The notes beneath the pieces are model-generated. The model had not been told where the DNA came from and did not search any database. It saw only the letters and a list, made by a program, of their open reading frames with translations. From Streptomyces pilosus (lineage in GTDB: Bacteria; Actinomycetota; Actinomycetes; Streptomycetales; Streptomycetaceae), in assembly GCF_014649835.1 (NCBI RefSeq), contig NZ_BMTU01000006.1:186001-250000 (forward strand): a stretch of 64,000 nt of DNA, read 5' to 3'. The position numbers and the translations under genes are program-made. Of the stretch, positions 57,399 through 64,000 are shown piece after piece. Position 1 is the first letter of the stretch; every line of letters starts with the position of its first letter.

Positions 57399-58526
57399 AT
57401 GCTCGACGCCACATCCTCATACAACCCCATGGGCACACGCATCCCCGTGGCCGACAGGACAGGACACCGCACTGTGCCGGAGACGACCCGCAGCACCGAA
57501 CGCCGCCTCCCGGGCACCCGTTACGGCAACCGTCCGACGATGAAGGACGTGGCCGCCCGAGCGGGAGTGGGCCTCAAGACGGTGTCCCGGGTGGTCAACG
57601 GCGAGCCCGGGGTGACGCCGGAGACGGAACGCCGGGTCCAGGAGGCGATCGAGGCGCTCGGCTTCCGCCGCAACGACAGCGCCCGGGTGCTGCGCAAGGG
57701 CCGCACCGCCAGCATCGGCCTGGTCCTGGAGGACCTCGCGGACCCGTTCTACGGGCCGCTGAGCCGTGCGGTGGAGGAGGTGGCCCGAGCGCACGGAGCG
57801 CTGCTCATCAACGGCTCCAGCGCGGAGGACGCCGACCGCGAGCAGGAGCTGGTACTGGCGCTGTGCGCGCGTCGGGTGGACGGACTCGTGGTGATCCCGG
57901 CCGGCGACGACCACCGTTATCTGGAGCCGGAGCTCAAGGCGGGCGTCGCGACGGTCTTCGTGGACCGTCCGGCGGGGCACATCGACGCGGACGTCGTCGT
58001 GTCGGACAACTTCGGGGGTGCCCGCGACGGTGTCCGCCACCTCATCGCGCACGGTCACCGGAGGATCGGGTTCATCGGCGACATGCCCCGCATCCACACG
58101 GCGGCCGAGCGGCTGCGCGGCTACCGGACCGCCATGGAGGACGCGGGGATACCGGTCGAGGACCCCTGGATGTCGCTGGGCGTCACCGATCCGGAGCGGG
58201 TGCGCCGGGCGGCCCGCGAGATGTTGTCCGGGCCGGAGCCGGTCACCGCGATCTTCACGGGCAACAACCGGGTGACGGTGACCGTCATCCGGGTGCTGGC
58301 CGGACATCCCCGCCCGGTCGCCCTGGTCGGCTTCGACGACATCGAGCTCGCCGATCTGCTCCAGCCGGGCGTCACGGTCGTCGCCCAGGACGCGGCGGCC
58401 CTCGGCCGGACCGCCGCCGAACGCCTGTTCCGCCAGCTGGACGGCACCCTGCTCGCCCCGGAGCGCATCGAGCTGCCCACCCGGCTGATCACCCGCGGCT
58501 CCGGCGAGCTGCCCCCGGCGGACTGA
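57399..58526 (+). CDS. LacI-family transcriptional regulator
   Basis: Up to 375 residues. The helix-turn-helix is MKDVAARAGVGLKTVSRVVN at 48-67 of this reading; the hinge helix follows (NDSARVLRKGRTASIGLVLED). The periplasmic-binding-like domain is complete (FVDRPAGHIDADVVVSDN, GHRRIGFIGD, AIFTGNN, VALVGFDDIELADLLQPGVTVVAQD). The 47 residues before the HTH are poorly conserved in type and may not be translated. ATG 57399 lies within a probable -10 (TATGCT), so a start at ATG 57429 or GTG 57474 is at least as likely. It probably regulates itself and the divergent ROK kinase. Confidence 0.88.
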   Translation: MLDATSSYNPMGTRIPVADRTGHRTVPETTRSTERRLPGTRYGNRPTMKDVAARAGVGLKTVSRVVNGEPGVTPETERRVQEAIEALGFRRNDSARVLRKGRTASIGLVLEDLADPFYGPLSRAVEEVARAHGALLINGSSAEDADREQELVLALCARRVDGLVVIPAGDDHRYLEPELKAGVATVFVDRPAGHIDADVVVSDNFGGARDGVRHLIAHGHRRIGFIGDMPRIHTAAERLRGYRTAMEDAGIPVEDPWMSLGVTDPERVRRAAREMLSGPEPVTAIFTGNNRVTVTVIRVLAGHPRPVALVGFDDIELADLLQPGVTVVAQDAAALGRTAAERLFRQLDGTLLAPERIELPTRLITRGSGELPPAD

Positions 58527-58537
58527 GCGGGCCGCGC

Positions 58538-59335
58538 GTGGAGGAGGACCGCACCCTGCGGGCCCTGGGCCTGGACGAGGCCCCGCGCGAGCATCCGCTG
58601 CTGTATCCGGGCGCGTGGCCGCGCGAGTCGGGGACGCTCGACGGGGAGCGGCTGGTGCCGCTGGAGCGTCTGGTGTTCGAGGACCGGGTGCCGGTCCTCG
58701 CGGTCGGCTCCAACGCCTGCCCCGGTCAGTTGCGGCACAAGATGGCCGAGTCCGGGGTCGTCACGCCGCTGCCGATGGTGCGCGCGCGGGTGACGGGCGT
58801 CGGGATCGGCGTCTCGGCGCACGTCAGCCGTATGGGATACGTGTCCAACTCCCCGGTCGCCGCCGCGGGGAGGACGCGGGAGCTGCTCGTCCTCTGGCTC
58901 GACGCCCAGCAGCTCGCCGTGATCGACGCGAGCGAGGGCGTGCCTAGGCCGGACGGCAACTTCCGTCGCGTCTGGCTGCCGGCACCGGACGTGCGGATCG
59001 AACTCGCCGACGGCTCGGCGCTGTCCGGCGCCCACGTGTACGTCAACCGCCACGGCGTGCTGCACGACGGCACCGGGGCGCCGCGCGCCCACCCCGGCCA
59101 GCGGCCGCTGCTCACCGACCTGCTGGAGAACGTGCCGGGACTGCGGGAGTTGTTCGGCGCGTCGCCGGAGGAGTTCAGCGCGCGGGCCCGCGCCGACCCG
59201 GCGCTGTGCGCGCGGGGCACCCGGCTGTTCGCGGAGCACGGGATGGTGACGGCCTGCGGTCTGGAGCGGTACGCGGGCGCCCGGCGGTACGGGGGACCCG
59301 GCTCCGGGGCGTCGCCGTCGCCGCCCCCGGCGTAG
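58538..59335 (+). CDS. Conserved protein with gamma-glutamylcyclotransferase-like motif
   Basis: A 265-residue protein. Near residue 52 it has VLAVGSNACPGQLRHKM, similar to the YGSN loop that opens gamma-glutamylcyclotransferase/AIG2 folds; later ELLVLWLDAQQLAVIDASEG and GAHVYVNRHGVLHDGTG are consistent with that barrel. The usual acidic catalytic Glu is not obvious, so enzymatic activity is uncertain. The end is Gly/Ser/Pro-rich. The GTG start is 11 bases after the LacI stop, with GAGG overlapping, so the two are probably translated from one message. Confidence 0.65.
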   Translation: MEEDRTLRALGLDEAPREHPLLYPGAWPRESGTLDGERLVPLERLVFEDRVPVLAVGSNACPGQLRHKMAESGVVTPLPMVRARVTGVGIGVSAHVSRMGYVSNSPVAAAGRTRELLVLWLDAQQLAVIDASEGVPRPDGNFRRVWLPAPDVRIELADGSALSGAHVYVNRHGVLHDGTGAPRAHPGQRPLLTDLLENVPGLRELFGASPEEFSARARADPALCARGTRLFAEHGMVTACGLERYAGARRYGGPGSGASPSPPPA

Positions 59336-59394
59336 ACGCCGTCGCCCGGGCACCGGTGCCGCCCCTCCCTCGCCGGTCCGCACCCGTCCGCGGT

Positions 59395-59634
59395 CTAGGG
59401 GGTGGGGACGACGGCAGGAACCGTCGCCTCCTCGGGCTCCCAGCGCAGGAGATCGCCCGGCTGGCATTCGAGCACCTCGCAGAGCGCGGCGAGGGTCGTG
59501 AAGCGTACGGCCTTGGCCCGGCCGTTCTTCAGCACGGCCAGGTTGGCCGGGGTGATCCCGACGCGTTCGGCGAGCTCGCCCACGGACATCTTCCGCCTGG
59601 CCAGCATCACGTCGATGTCGACGGCGATCGGCAT
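59395..59634 (-). CDS. XRE/Cro-CI-type small transcriptional regulator
   Basis: A 79-residue protein that is essentially one helix-turn-helix domain: DVMLARRKMSVGELAERVGI, TPANLAVLKNGRAKAVRF, TTLAALCEVLECQPGDLL. This is the YozG-like XRE type that is nearly always encoded just after a DUF2975 membrane protein. Its ATG shares one base with the stop of the DUF2975 gene (TGATG), so translation is coupled. A palindrome upstream of the pair is the likely autoregulatory site. Confidence 0.92.
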   Translation of the reverse strand: MPIAVDIDVMLARRKMSVGELAERVGITPANLAVLKNGRAKAVRFTTLAALCEVLECQPGDLLRWEPEEATVPAVVPTP

Positions 59635-60131
59635 CAGATCACCTCGGCCAGCTCGGCCTGCATCCGCGACGCCTCGACGTCCCGGGCGACGGCCTGTGCC
59701 AGGAGCATCCGCAGGACGAGGACGATGAGCGCGATCCCCAGGACCGCGAGGCCGGCTCCGCCGATCAGGAGCACGACGCCCGGCGCCACCGCCTCGCCCG
59801 GCGCGAGGAGCGCTCCGCACGTGAACACCAGCAGGGCCGCGGCGACGAACGCGCCGATGACGACGTGCACGTAGCGGAAGGCGGCATCGGAGAAGACCGT
59901 CCCGCGGCGGGCCATCGTCACCAGCCGCCAGACGCAGACCAGGACGGTCTGGGCCGCCAGGACGGTGAGGACCACGACGACGAGGAGCGGGGTGCGCAGG
60001 TGCGCGTACTCCGCGTCCAGCCCGTCGAGGTCGCTCGCCAGCAGGGGCACCATCACCGTCTGCACGCCCAGTGAGCCCGCCAGCAGCGCCACGATCACGG
60101 TGCGCAGCGCGAGCACGGTCAGTCGTCCCAT
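59634..60131 (-). CDS. DUF2975-family four-helix membrane protein
   Basis: A 165-residue membrane protein. Helices lie at about 8-30 (LALRTVIVALLAGSLGVQTVMV), 48-68 (LLVVVVLTVLAAQTVLVCVW), 87-107 (YVHVVIGAFVAAALLVFTCG) and 117-146. MARRGTVFSDAAFRYVHV between the second and third is the family's conserved cytoplasmic loop. DUF2975 proteins pair with YozG-like XRE regulators; the function is unknown, and regulation of the XRE partner at the membrane has been suggested. AAGGAGGGG precedes the ATG. CTATCGA-N3-TCGATAG overlaps the promoter. Confidence 0.9.
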   Translation of the reverse strand: MGRLTVLALRTVIVALLAGSLGVQTVMVPLLASDLDGLDAEYAHLRTPLLVVVVLTVLAAQTVLVCVWRLVTMARRGTVFSDAAFRYVHVVIGAFVAAALLVFTCGALLAPGEAVAPGVVLLIGGAGLAVLGIALIVLVLRMLLAQAVARDVEASRMQAELAEVI

Positions 60132-60163
60132 CGCCCCTCCTTCACTCGAATCACGATGGGAAT

Positions 60164-60180
60164 CTATCGAGTTTCGATAG
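60164..60180 (-). promoter_or_regulatory. Palindromic operator of the DUF2975/XRE pair
   Basis: CTATCGA-AAC-TCGATAG (minus strand) is a perfect palindrome with a 3-base centre. It overlaps TAGATT, a plausible -10. It lies 33 bases before the DUF2975 ATG and ends 2 bases from the stop of the preceding gene, so a separate promoter exists here. The XRE protein is the probable ligand. Confidence 0.75.
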
Positions 60181-60181
60181 C

Positions 60182-61492
60182 TCAGGCAAACGGGCGTCGG
60201 ACCGCCCCGGGCGGCCGGCGACGCGGGGCGAAGCCCTCCAGGTCCGCCCGGGTCAGGCCGGCGGCCCGGGCGACCTCGGCGGCGTCCAGGGCACCGCAGT
60301 CGAGGCCCCGCAGCAGGTACCCGGCGAGTGCCCTGGCGGTCGCTGGCTCGTCCATGACGTCGCCGCCGGCCCGGCCGGCGTAGCGGGCGAGGCGGGCGGC
60401 CGCCCGCTCGTAGCCCTCGCGGTAGAAGGCGAAGACGGCCGCGTACCGGGTGGGGAGGTGGCCCGGGTGCATGTCCCAGCCCTGGTAATAGGCACGGGCG
60501 AGGGCCCGGCGGGTGAGACGGTAGTGCAGGCGCCAGGCGTCGTGGACCTGCCCGGTGGACCCGACGGGCAGCACGTTGGTGGAGCCGTCCGAGAGGCGCA
60601 CGCCGGTGCCCGCGGCGGCGACCTGCATGACGGCCTTGGCGTGGTCGGCGGCCGGGTGGTCGCTCGCCTGGTACGCGGCGGCGACACCGAGGCAGGCGCT
60701 GTAGTCGAAGGTGCCGTAGTGCAGGCCGGTGGCGCGGCCCCCGGCGGCGTGGATCATGCGGGCGACGGCCGCGGTGCCGTCGGCGGCGAGGATGGACTGG
60801 CTGGTCTCGATCTGGATCTCGAAGCCGATCCGGCCCGGCTCCAGGCCGCGCGCCTCCTCGAAGGCGCCGAGGATCCGGGCCATGGCGGTGACCTGCTCCG
60901 GGAAGGTGACCTTGGGCAGGGTGAGCACCAGCCCGTCGGGCAGACCGCCGGCGTCCATCAGGCCGGTGAGGAAGACGTCGAGGGTGCGGATGGACCGCTC
61001 GCGCACGGCGGCCTCCATGCTCTTCACGCGGATGCCCGCGTACGGGGCGGCGCCGGCTCCCGCGTGCGCCTCGGCGATCAGCCGTGCCGCGCGGGCCGCG
61101 GCCTCGTCCTCCTCGGCGTCGGGACGGCTGCCGTAGCCGTCCTCGAAGTCGACACGCAGGTCCTCCACCGGCTCGCGTGCCAGTTTGGCGCGGACGCGGC
61201 CGTACACGTCCTCGGCCAGCGCGTGGTCCAGTCCGAGGACGGAGGCGAGGGAGGCGGCGTCGGGAGCGTGTTCGTCGAGGGCCGCGAGGGCCCGGTCACC
61301 CCAGGCGCGCGGGGTGCCGGCGGCGAAGGCGTCGCCGGGCACGTACACCGTGTGGACGGGCTGGCGGGTGCCGGGGTCCCCGGGATAGCGGCGTTCGAGT
61401 TCGGCGTCGACCGGGGCGAGCCGGGCGCCGATCTCCTCGGCCACGGCGCCCGCGAGGGACGTCTCCACCCGCTCCTGCCGCCCCTCGTCCAT
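60182..61492 (-). CDS. DUF6986-family aldolase/citrate-lyase-like enzyme
   Basis: A 436-residue TIM-barrel protein of the HpcH/HpaI superfamily, DUF6986 branch. VEDLRVDFEDGYGSRPDAEED is the phosphate/metal-binding block and LDVFLTGLMDAGGLPDGLVLTLPK the second strand. GFEIQIETSQSIL carries the metal-binding Glu of this superfamily, and GLHYGTFDYSACLG and QGWDMHPGHLPTRY follow. Relatives occur near allantoin and glyoxylate genes in actinobacteria, suggesting glyoxylate or malate chemistry, but no such genes are nearby here. The ATG at 61492 is followed upstream by an ATTCCG/CGGAAT palindrome, a possible operator of the AllR kind. Confidence 0.8.
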   Translation of the reverse strand: MDEGRQERVETSLAGAVAEEIGARLAPVDAELERRYPGDPGTRQPVHTVYVPGDAFAAGTPRAWGDRALAALDEHAPDAASLASVLGLDHALAEDVYGRVRAKLAREPVEDLRVDFEDGYGSRPDAEEDEAAARAARLIAEAHAGAGAAPYAGIRVKSMEAAVRERSIRTLDVFLTGLMDAGGLPDGLVLTLPKVTFPEQVTAMARILGAFEEARGLEPGRIGFEIQIETSQSILAADGTAAVARMIHAAGGRATGLHYGTFDYSACLGVAAAYQASDHPAADHAKAVMQVAAAGTGVRLSDGSTNVLPVGSTGQVHDAWRLHYRLTRRALARAYYQGWDMHPGHLPTRYAAVFAFYREGYERAAARLARYAGRAGGDVMDEPATARALAGYLLRGLDCGALDAAEVARAAGLTRADLEGFAPRRRPPGAVRRPFA

Positions 61493-61507
61493 GCGCAGCC
61501 TCCCGGA

Positions 61508-61524
61508 ATTCCGCGATACGGAAT
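61508..61524 (-). promoter_or_regulatory. Palindromic operator upstream of the DUF6986 gene
   Basis: ATTCCG-CGATA-CGGAAT is a perfect inverted repeat of 6-bp arms with a 5-base centre, 15 bases before the start codon. IclR-family regulators such as AllR of purine catabolism bind TTCCG/CGGAA-type palindromes, so this could be one of their targets, which would fit the enzyme. Confidence 0.55.
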
Positions 61525-61606
61525 CAACAATTTGTAGAGGAAGCTAGCGGGCGCCGCTCGGGCCGGTCAACACCGTCGCGCCGGGTGCCCGGCCGCTCCC
61601 CTCGCC

Positions 61607-62527
61607 ATGCTGACATCCGTCTGGCACCGTGTGCCCGTGCCGACTCATCGCCGTGTCACGCGCCGTCCCGTGCTGGCGGGCGCGCTCGCCGCCTCGGTCG
61701 CCCTTCCGCTCTCCAGTACGGCGCTGTCACCGGGTCCGGTCGCGCCGGACGGCCGCCTGCACGTCATGTCCTTCAACCTGCGGTTCGCGAGCACGGCCGA
61801 ACCGAACAGCTGGGCGGTCCGCAGACCGGTGACGCGCCGGCTGCTGCGCCGGGAGCGCCCCCACGTCATCGGCACCCAGGAGGGCCTCCACCGGCAGCTG
61901 CGCGACATCGAGGCCGACCTGGGACCGTCGTACGGATGGGTCGGCACCGGACGGGCGGGCGGCAGCCGGGACGAGTACATGGCGGTCCTCTACGACACCC
62001 GCCGGCTCGCCCCGCTGGAGCACGACCACTTCTGGCTGTCCGGCACCCCGGACATCACCGCCTCGAACACCTGGGGCAACGCCCACCTCCGCATGGCCAC
62101 CTGGGTGCGCTTCCGCGATCTGCGCGCCGGGGGCGGGGAGTTCTGCGTCCTGAACACCCATCTGGACAACGGCAACCGGGACGCCCGCGAGCGGTCCGCG
62201 GCCCTCGTCGCCGAGCGCGTGCGTGAACTCGCCCGCTCCGGGCCGGTGATCGTGACGGGCGACTTCAACGTCCCGGCCGGCTCCGGCCCCGTGTACGGCA
62301 CGATGCTGGGTGCCGGGCTCCTCGACACCTGGGAGGCGGCAGCCGAACGCGGGAACGCCTACGGGACGTTCCACGGGTTCCGGCCGCCGGTACCGGACGG
62401 CGCGCGCATCGACTGGATCCTGGCCACGACGGGGACCACGGTGCACCGGGCCTCCGTCAACACCTTCGCGGCGGACGGGCAGTTCCCGAGCGATCACCTC
62501 CCCGTCCAGGCCTCGCTGACCCTGTGA
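61607..62527 (+). CDS. Secreted endonuclease/exonuclease/phosphatase-family protein
   Basis: A 306-residue protein. HRRVTRRPVLAGALAASVALPL at the start has the twin-arginine pattern and a hydrophobic segment, so it is probably Tat-exported. The EEP domain follows with N57 (MSFNLRF), E92 (GTQEG), HLDNGNRDARERSAAL (His region), GDFNVPAGSGPVYG (catalytic Asp/Asn), RIDWIL and SDHLPV. Family members cleave DNA, phospholipids or phosphoinositides; for exported actinobacterial copies the substrate is usually unknown. It ends 4 bases before a perfect 18-bp terminator and converges with etfA. Confidence 0.88.
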   Translation: MLTSVWHRVPVPTHRRVTRRPVLAGALAASVALPLSSTALSPGPVAPDGRLHVMSFNLRFASTAEPNSWAVRRPVTRRLLRRERPHVIGTQEGLHRQLRDIEADLGPSYGWVGTGRAGGSRDEYMAVLYDTRRLAPLEHDHFWLSGTPDITASNTWGNAHLRMATWVRFRDLRAGGGEFCVLNTHLDNGNRDARERSAALVAERVRELARSGPVIVTGDFNVPAGSGPVYGTMLGAGLLDTWEAAAERGNAYGTFHGFRPPVPDGARIDWILATTGTTVHRASVNTFAADGQFPSDHLPVQASLTL

Positions 62528-62531
62528 CGCG

Positions 62532-62570
62532 CCGGGGCCCCCGCGACCGGTACGGTCGCGGGGGCCCCGG
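62532..62570. terminator. Perfect 18-bp bidirectional terminator between EEP and etfA genes
   Basis: CCGGGGCCCCCGCGACCG (62532-62549) is fully complementary to 62553-62570 around a GTA loop. It starts 4 bases after the plus-strand stop and ends 17 bases before the etfA stop on the other strand, serving both. Confidence 0.9.
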
Positions 62571-62587
62571 ACGGGTGCCTTCGGTGA

Positions 62588-63550
62588 TCAGCCCTTTCGG
62601 GTCTTGATCTCCTCGGTCAGCTGCGGCACGACGTCGAACAGGTCGCCGACGACGCCGTAGTCGACCAGGTCGAAGATCGGGGCCTCGGCGTCCTTGTTGA
62701 CGGCCACGATGGTCTTCGAGGTCTGCATGCCCGCACGGTGCTGGATCGCGCCGGAGATGCCGGAGGCGATGTAGAGCTGCGGCGAGACCGACTTGCCGGT
62801 CTGGCCGACCTGGTTGGTGTGCGGGTACCAGCCGGCGTCGACCGCGGCACGCGAGGCACCCACGGCCGCGCCGAGCGAGTCGGCGAGCGCCTCGATGATC
62901 GCGAAGTTCTCCGCGCCGTTGACACCGCGGCCACCGGAGACCACGATCGCGGCCTCGGTCAGCTCCGGACGGCCGGTCGACTCGCGCGGCGTCCGGCCGG
63001 TGACCTTGGTGCCGGTCGCCTGGGCGGAGAAGGACACGCTCAGGGCCTCGACCGCACCGGCGGCCGGGGCGGCCTCCACGGCGGTCGAGTTCGGCTTCAC
63101 CGTGATGACCGGGGTGCCCTTGGAGACACGGGACTTGGTGGTGTACGAGGCGGCGAACACCGACTGCGTGGCCACCGGGCCCTCGTCGCCGGCCTCCAGG
63201 TCGACGGCGTCGGTGATGATGCCCGAGCCGAGACGCAGCGCCAGACGGGCGGCGATCTCCTTGCCCTCGGCGGAGGAGGACACCAGCACGGCGGCCGGGG
63301 AGACGGCCTCGTGGGCGGCCTGGAGGGCGTCCACCTTCGGCACGACCAGGTAGTCGGCGTACTCGGCGGCCTCGTGGGTGAGGACCTTCACCGCGCCGTA
63401 CTCGGCGAGCGTGGCGGCGGTGTCCGCGGCGCCGTTGCCCAGCGCGACGGCGACCGGCTCGCCGACGCGGCGGGCCAGGGTCAGCAGCTCCAGGGTGGGC
63501 TTGCGGACGGCACCGTCCACGTGGTCGACGTAGACGAGAACTTCAGCCAT
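62588..63550 (-). CDS. etfA: Electron transfer flavoprotein, alpha subunit
   Basis: A 320-residue protein. The N-terminal nucleotide-binding-like domain (MAEVLVYVDHVDGAVRKP to about 190) is followed by the FAD domain: AIVVSGGRGVNGAENFAII, LADSLGAAVGASRAAVDAGW, NQVGQTGKSVSPQLYIASGISGAIQHRAGM and TIVAVNKDAEAPIF, all canonical. With EtfB it accepts electrons from acyl-CoA and other dehydrogenases and passes them to the quinone pool. The etfB gene precedes it on the same strand. A TCGT-loop hairpin sits between the two. Confidence 0.97.
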   Translation of the reverse strand: MAEVLVYVDHVDGAVRKPTLELLTLARRVGEPVAVALGNGAADTAATLAEYGAVKVLTHEAAEYADYLVVPKVDALQAAHEAVSPAAVLVSSSAEGKEIAARLALRLGSGIITDAVDLEAGDEGPVATQSVFAASYTTKSRVSKGTPVITVKPNSTAVEAAPAAGAVEALSVSFSAQATGTKVTGRTPRESTGRPELTEAAIVVSGGRGVNGAENFAIIEALADSLGAAVGASRAAVDAGWYPHTNQVGQTGKSVSPQLYIASGISGAIQHRAGMQTSKTIVAVNKDAEAPIFDLVDYGVVGDLFDVVPQLTEEIKTRKG

Positions 63551-63597
63551 GGGACTTCTTCTCTCCTGCTTGCGAGGTATGAGGGGCGGTGAGCGGG

Positions 63598-63615
63598 CTG
63601 AGCCTCGTGGCTCAG
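63598..63615 (-). other. Intercistronic hairpin in the etfB-etfA junction
   Basis: CTGAGCC (63598-63604) and GGCTCAG (63609-63615) form a perfect 7-bp hairpin with a TCGT tetraloop. The etfB stop codon lies within the right arm. It could adjust the ratio of etfB to etfA transcripts or translation, or be a chance feature. Confidence 0.4.
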
Positions 63616-64000
63616 ATGAACTTCTGGCCCGCGAGGAACTCGGCGAGCTGCTTGCCGCCCTCGCCCTCGTCCTTGACGATCGTGCCGGCGGTGCGGGCCG
63701 GACGCTCGGCCGCGGAGTCGACCGTGGTGTAGGCGTTCTCCAGGCCGACCTCGTCCTCGTCGATGTCGAGGTCGGACAGGTCCCAGGACTGAACCGGCTT
63801 CTTCTTCGCCGCCATGATGCCCTTGAAGGACGGGTAACGCGCCTCGCCCGACTGGTCGGTCACCGACACGACCGCGGGGAGGGAGGCCTCGAGCTGCTCG
63901 GAGGCGGCGTCGCCGTCACGGCGGCCCCTGACGGTGCCGTCCCCGACGGACACCTCGGACAGCAGGGTCACCTGCGGCACGCCCAGGCGCTCGGCGAGCA
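63612..64000 (-). CDS. etfB: Electron transfer flavoprotein, beta subunit (3' part, cut by window edge)
   Basis: The last 129 or so residues of EtfB, the N-terminal half lying beyond the window. RLGVPQVTLLSEVSVGDGTV, VVSVTDQSGEARYPSFKGIMAAKKKPVQSWDLSDLDID and the QLAEFLAGQKFI end are the family's conserved C-terminal stretches. This region contacts AMP and EtfA. It is the first gene of the etfB-etfA pair on the minus strand, with 61 bases between the etfB stop and the etfA start. Confidence 0.95.
   Translation of the reverse strand, partial: LAERLGVPQVTLLSEVSVGDGTVRGRRDGDAASEQLEASLPAVVSVTDQSGEARYPSFKGIMAAKKKPVQSWDLSDLDIDEDEVGLENAYTTVDSAAERPARTAGTIVKDEGEGGKQLAEFLAGQKFI

Overview
The window looks like ordinary chromosomal DNA from a Streptomyces. 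Base composition is very GC-rich, third codon positions are almost all G or C, and GTG starts are frequent. Many products are streptomycete hallmarks: a DUF6643 proline-rich protein, a TerD-family protein, an HpnB-like glycosyltransferase, an RsbW-like ATP-binding protein, a CebR-type operator beside a CBM2 enzyme, and F420-linked enzymes. I saw no rRNA, complete tRNA, CRISPR array, transposase or prophage gene. About 66 protein genes are supported; the first (SDR C-terminus) and last (etfB) are cut by the window edges.

Layout, 1-15 kb: an SDR tail, a DMT transporter and a polysaccharide deacetylase; a scar holding two back-to-back gene remnants; a BKACE enzyme and a DHFR-like reductase; a GAF/PucR regulator beside 3-hydroxybutyrate dehydrogenase; a Nudix hydrolase with a 22-bp tandem repeat upstream; apolipoprotein N-acyltransferase; a glutamate-racemase homologue divergent from an HpnB-type glycosyltransferase; a two-domain TerD protein; DUF6643 and MOSC proteins. 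15-29 kb: a beta-helix/AAA+ fusion convergent with a large membrane hydrolase, a DeoR regulator, a cysteine-synthase-like PLP enzyme, an RsbW-like ATPase, a PPOX/hydroxyacid dehydrogenase/ROK regulator run, and AlkB-like and RlmG-like proteins.

29-46 kb is mostly sugar, metal and organic-acid handling. It holds a ketose-bisphosphate aldolase plus SIS pair behind a palindromic operator; a GH15 enzyme; a copper ATPase and a secreted His-tailed protein sharing three CsoR-like palindromes; a PAP2 phosphatase; a Gfo/Idh/MocA enzyme behind a LacI-type palindrome; a CitB-like response regulator without a kinase beside a complete tctCBA operon; and a CE3-like esterase plus GH5 mannanase pair behind an exact CebR box. 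A class F sortase and a probable surface protein follow.

46-64 kb contains an MFS exporter with a probable leaderless promoter, an SDR, a mycothiol-dependent-type enzyme, MarR and TetR regulators (the TetR divergent from a Ddn-like F420 enzyme across three repeated operators), a geranylgeranyl-reductase homologue, an M20 dipeptidase, a TmrB-like kinase/Nudix fusion, a ROK kinase divergent from a LacI regulator with a palindrome between them, an XRE/DUF2975 pair with its own palindrome, a DUF6986 aldolase-like enzyme with an upstream palindrome, a secreted EEP-family enzyme, and etfB-etfA. Many genes pair with an adjacent palindromic operator, so the region reads as small self-contained catabolic and stress modules rather than one large cluster. 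No candidate here is clearly a new system; the best leads are the beta-helix/AAA+ fusion, the TmrB/Nudix fusion and the sortase/LAEPG pair.
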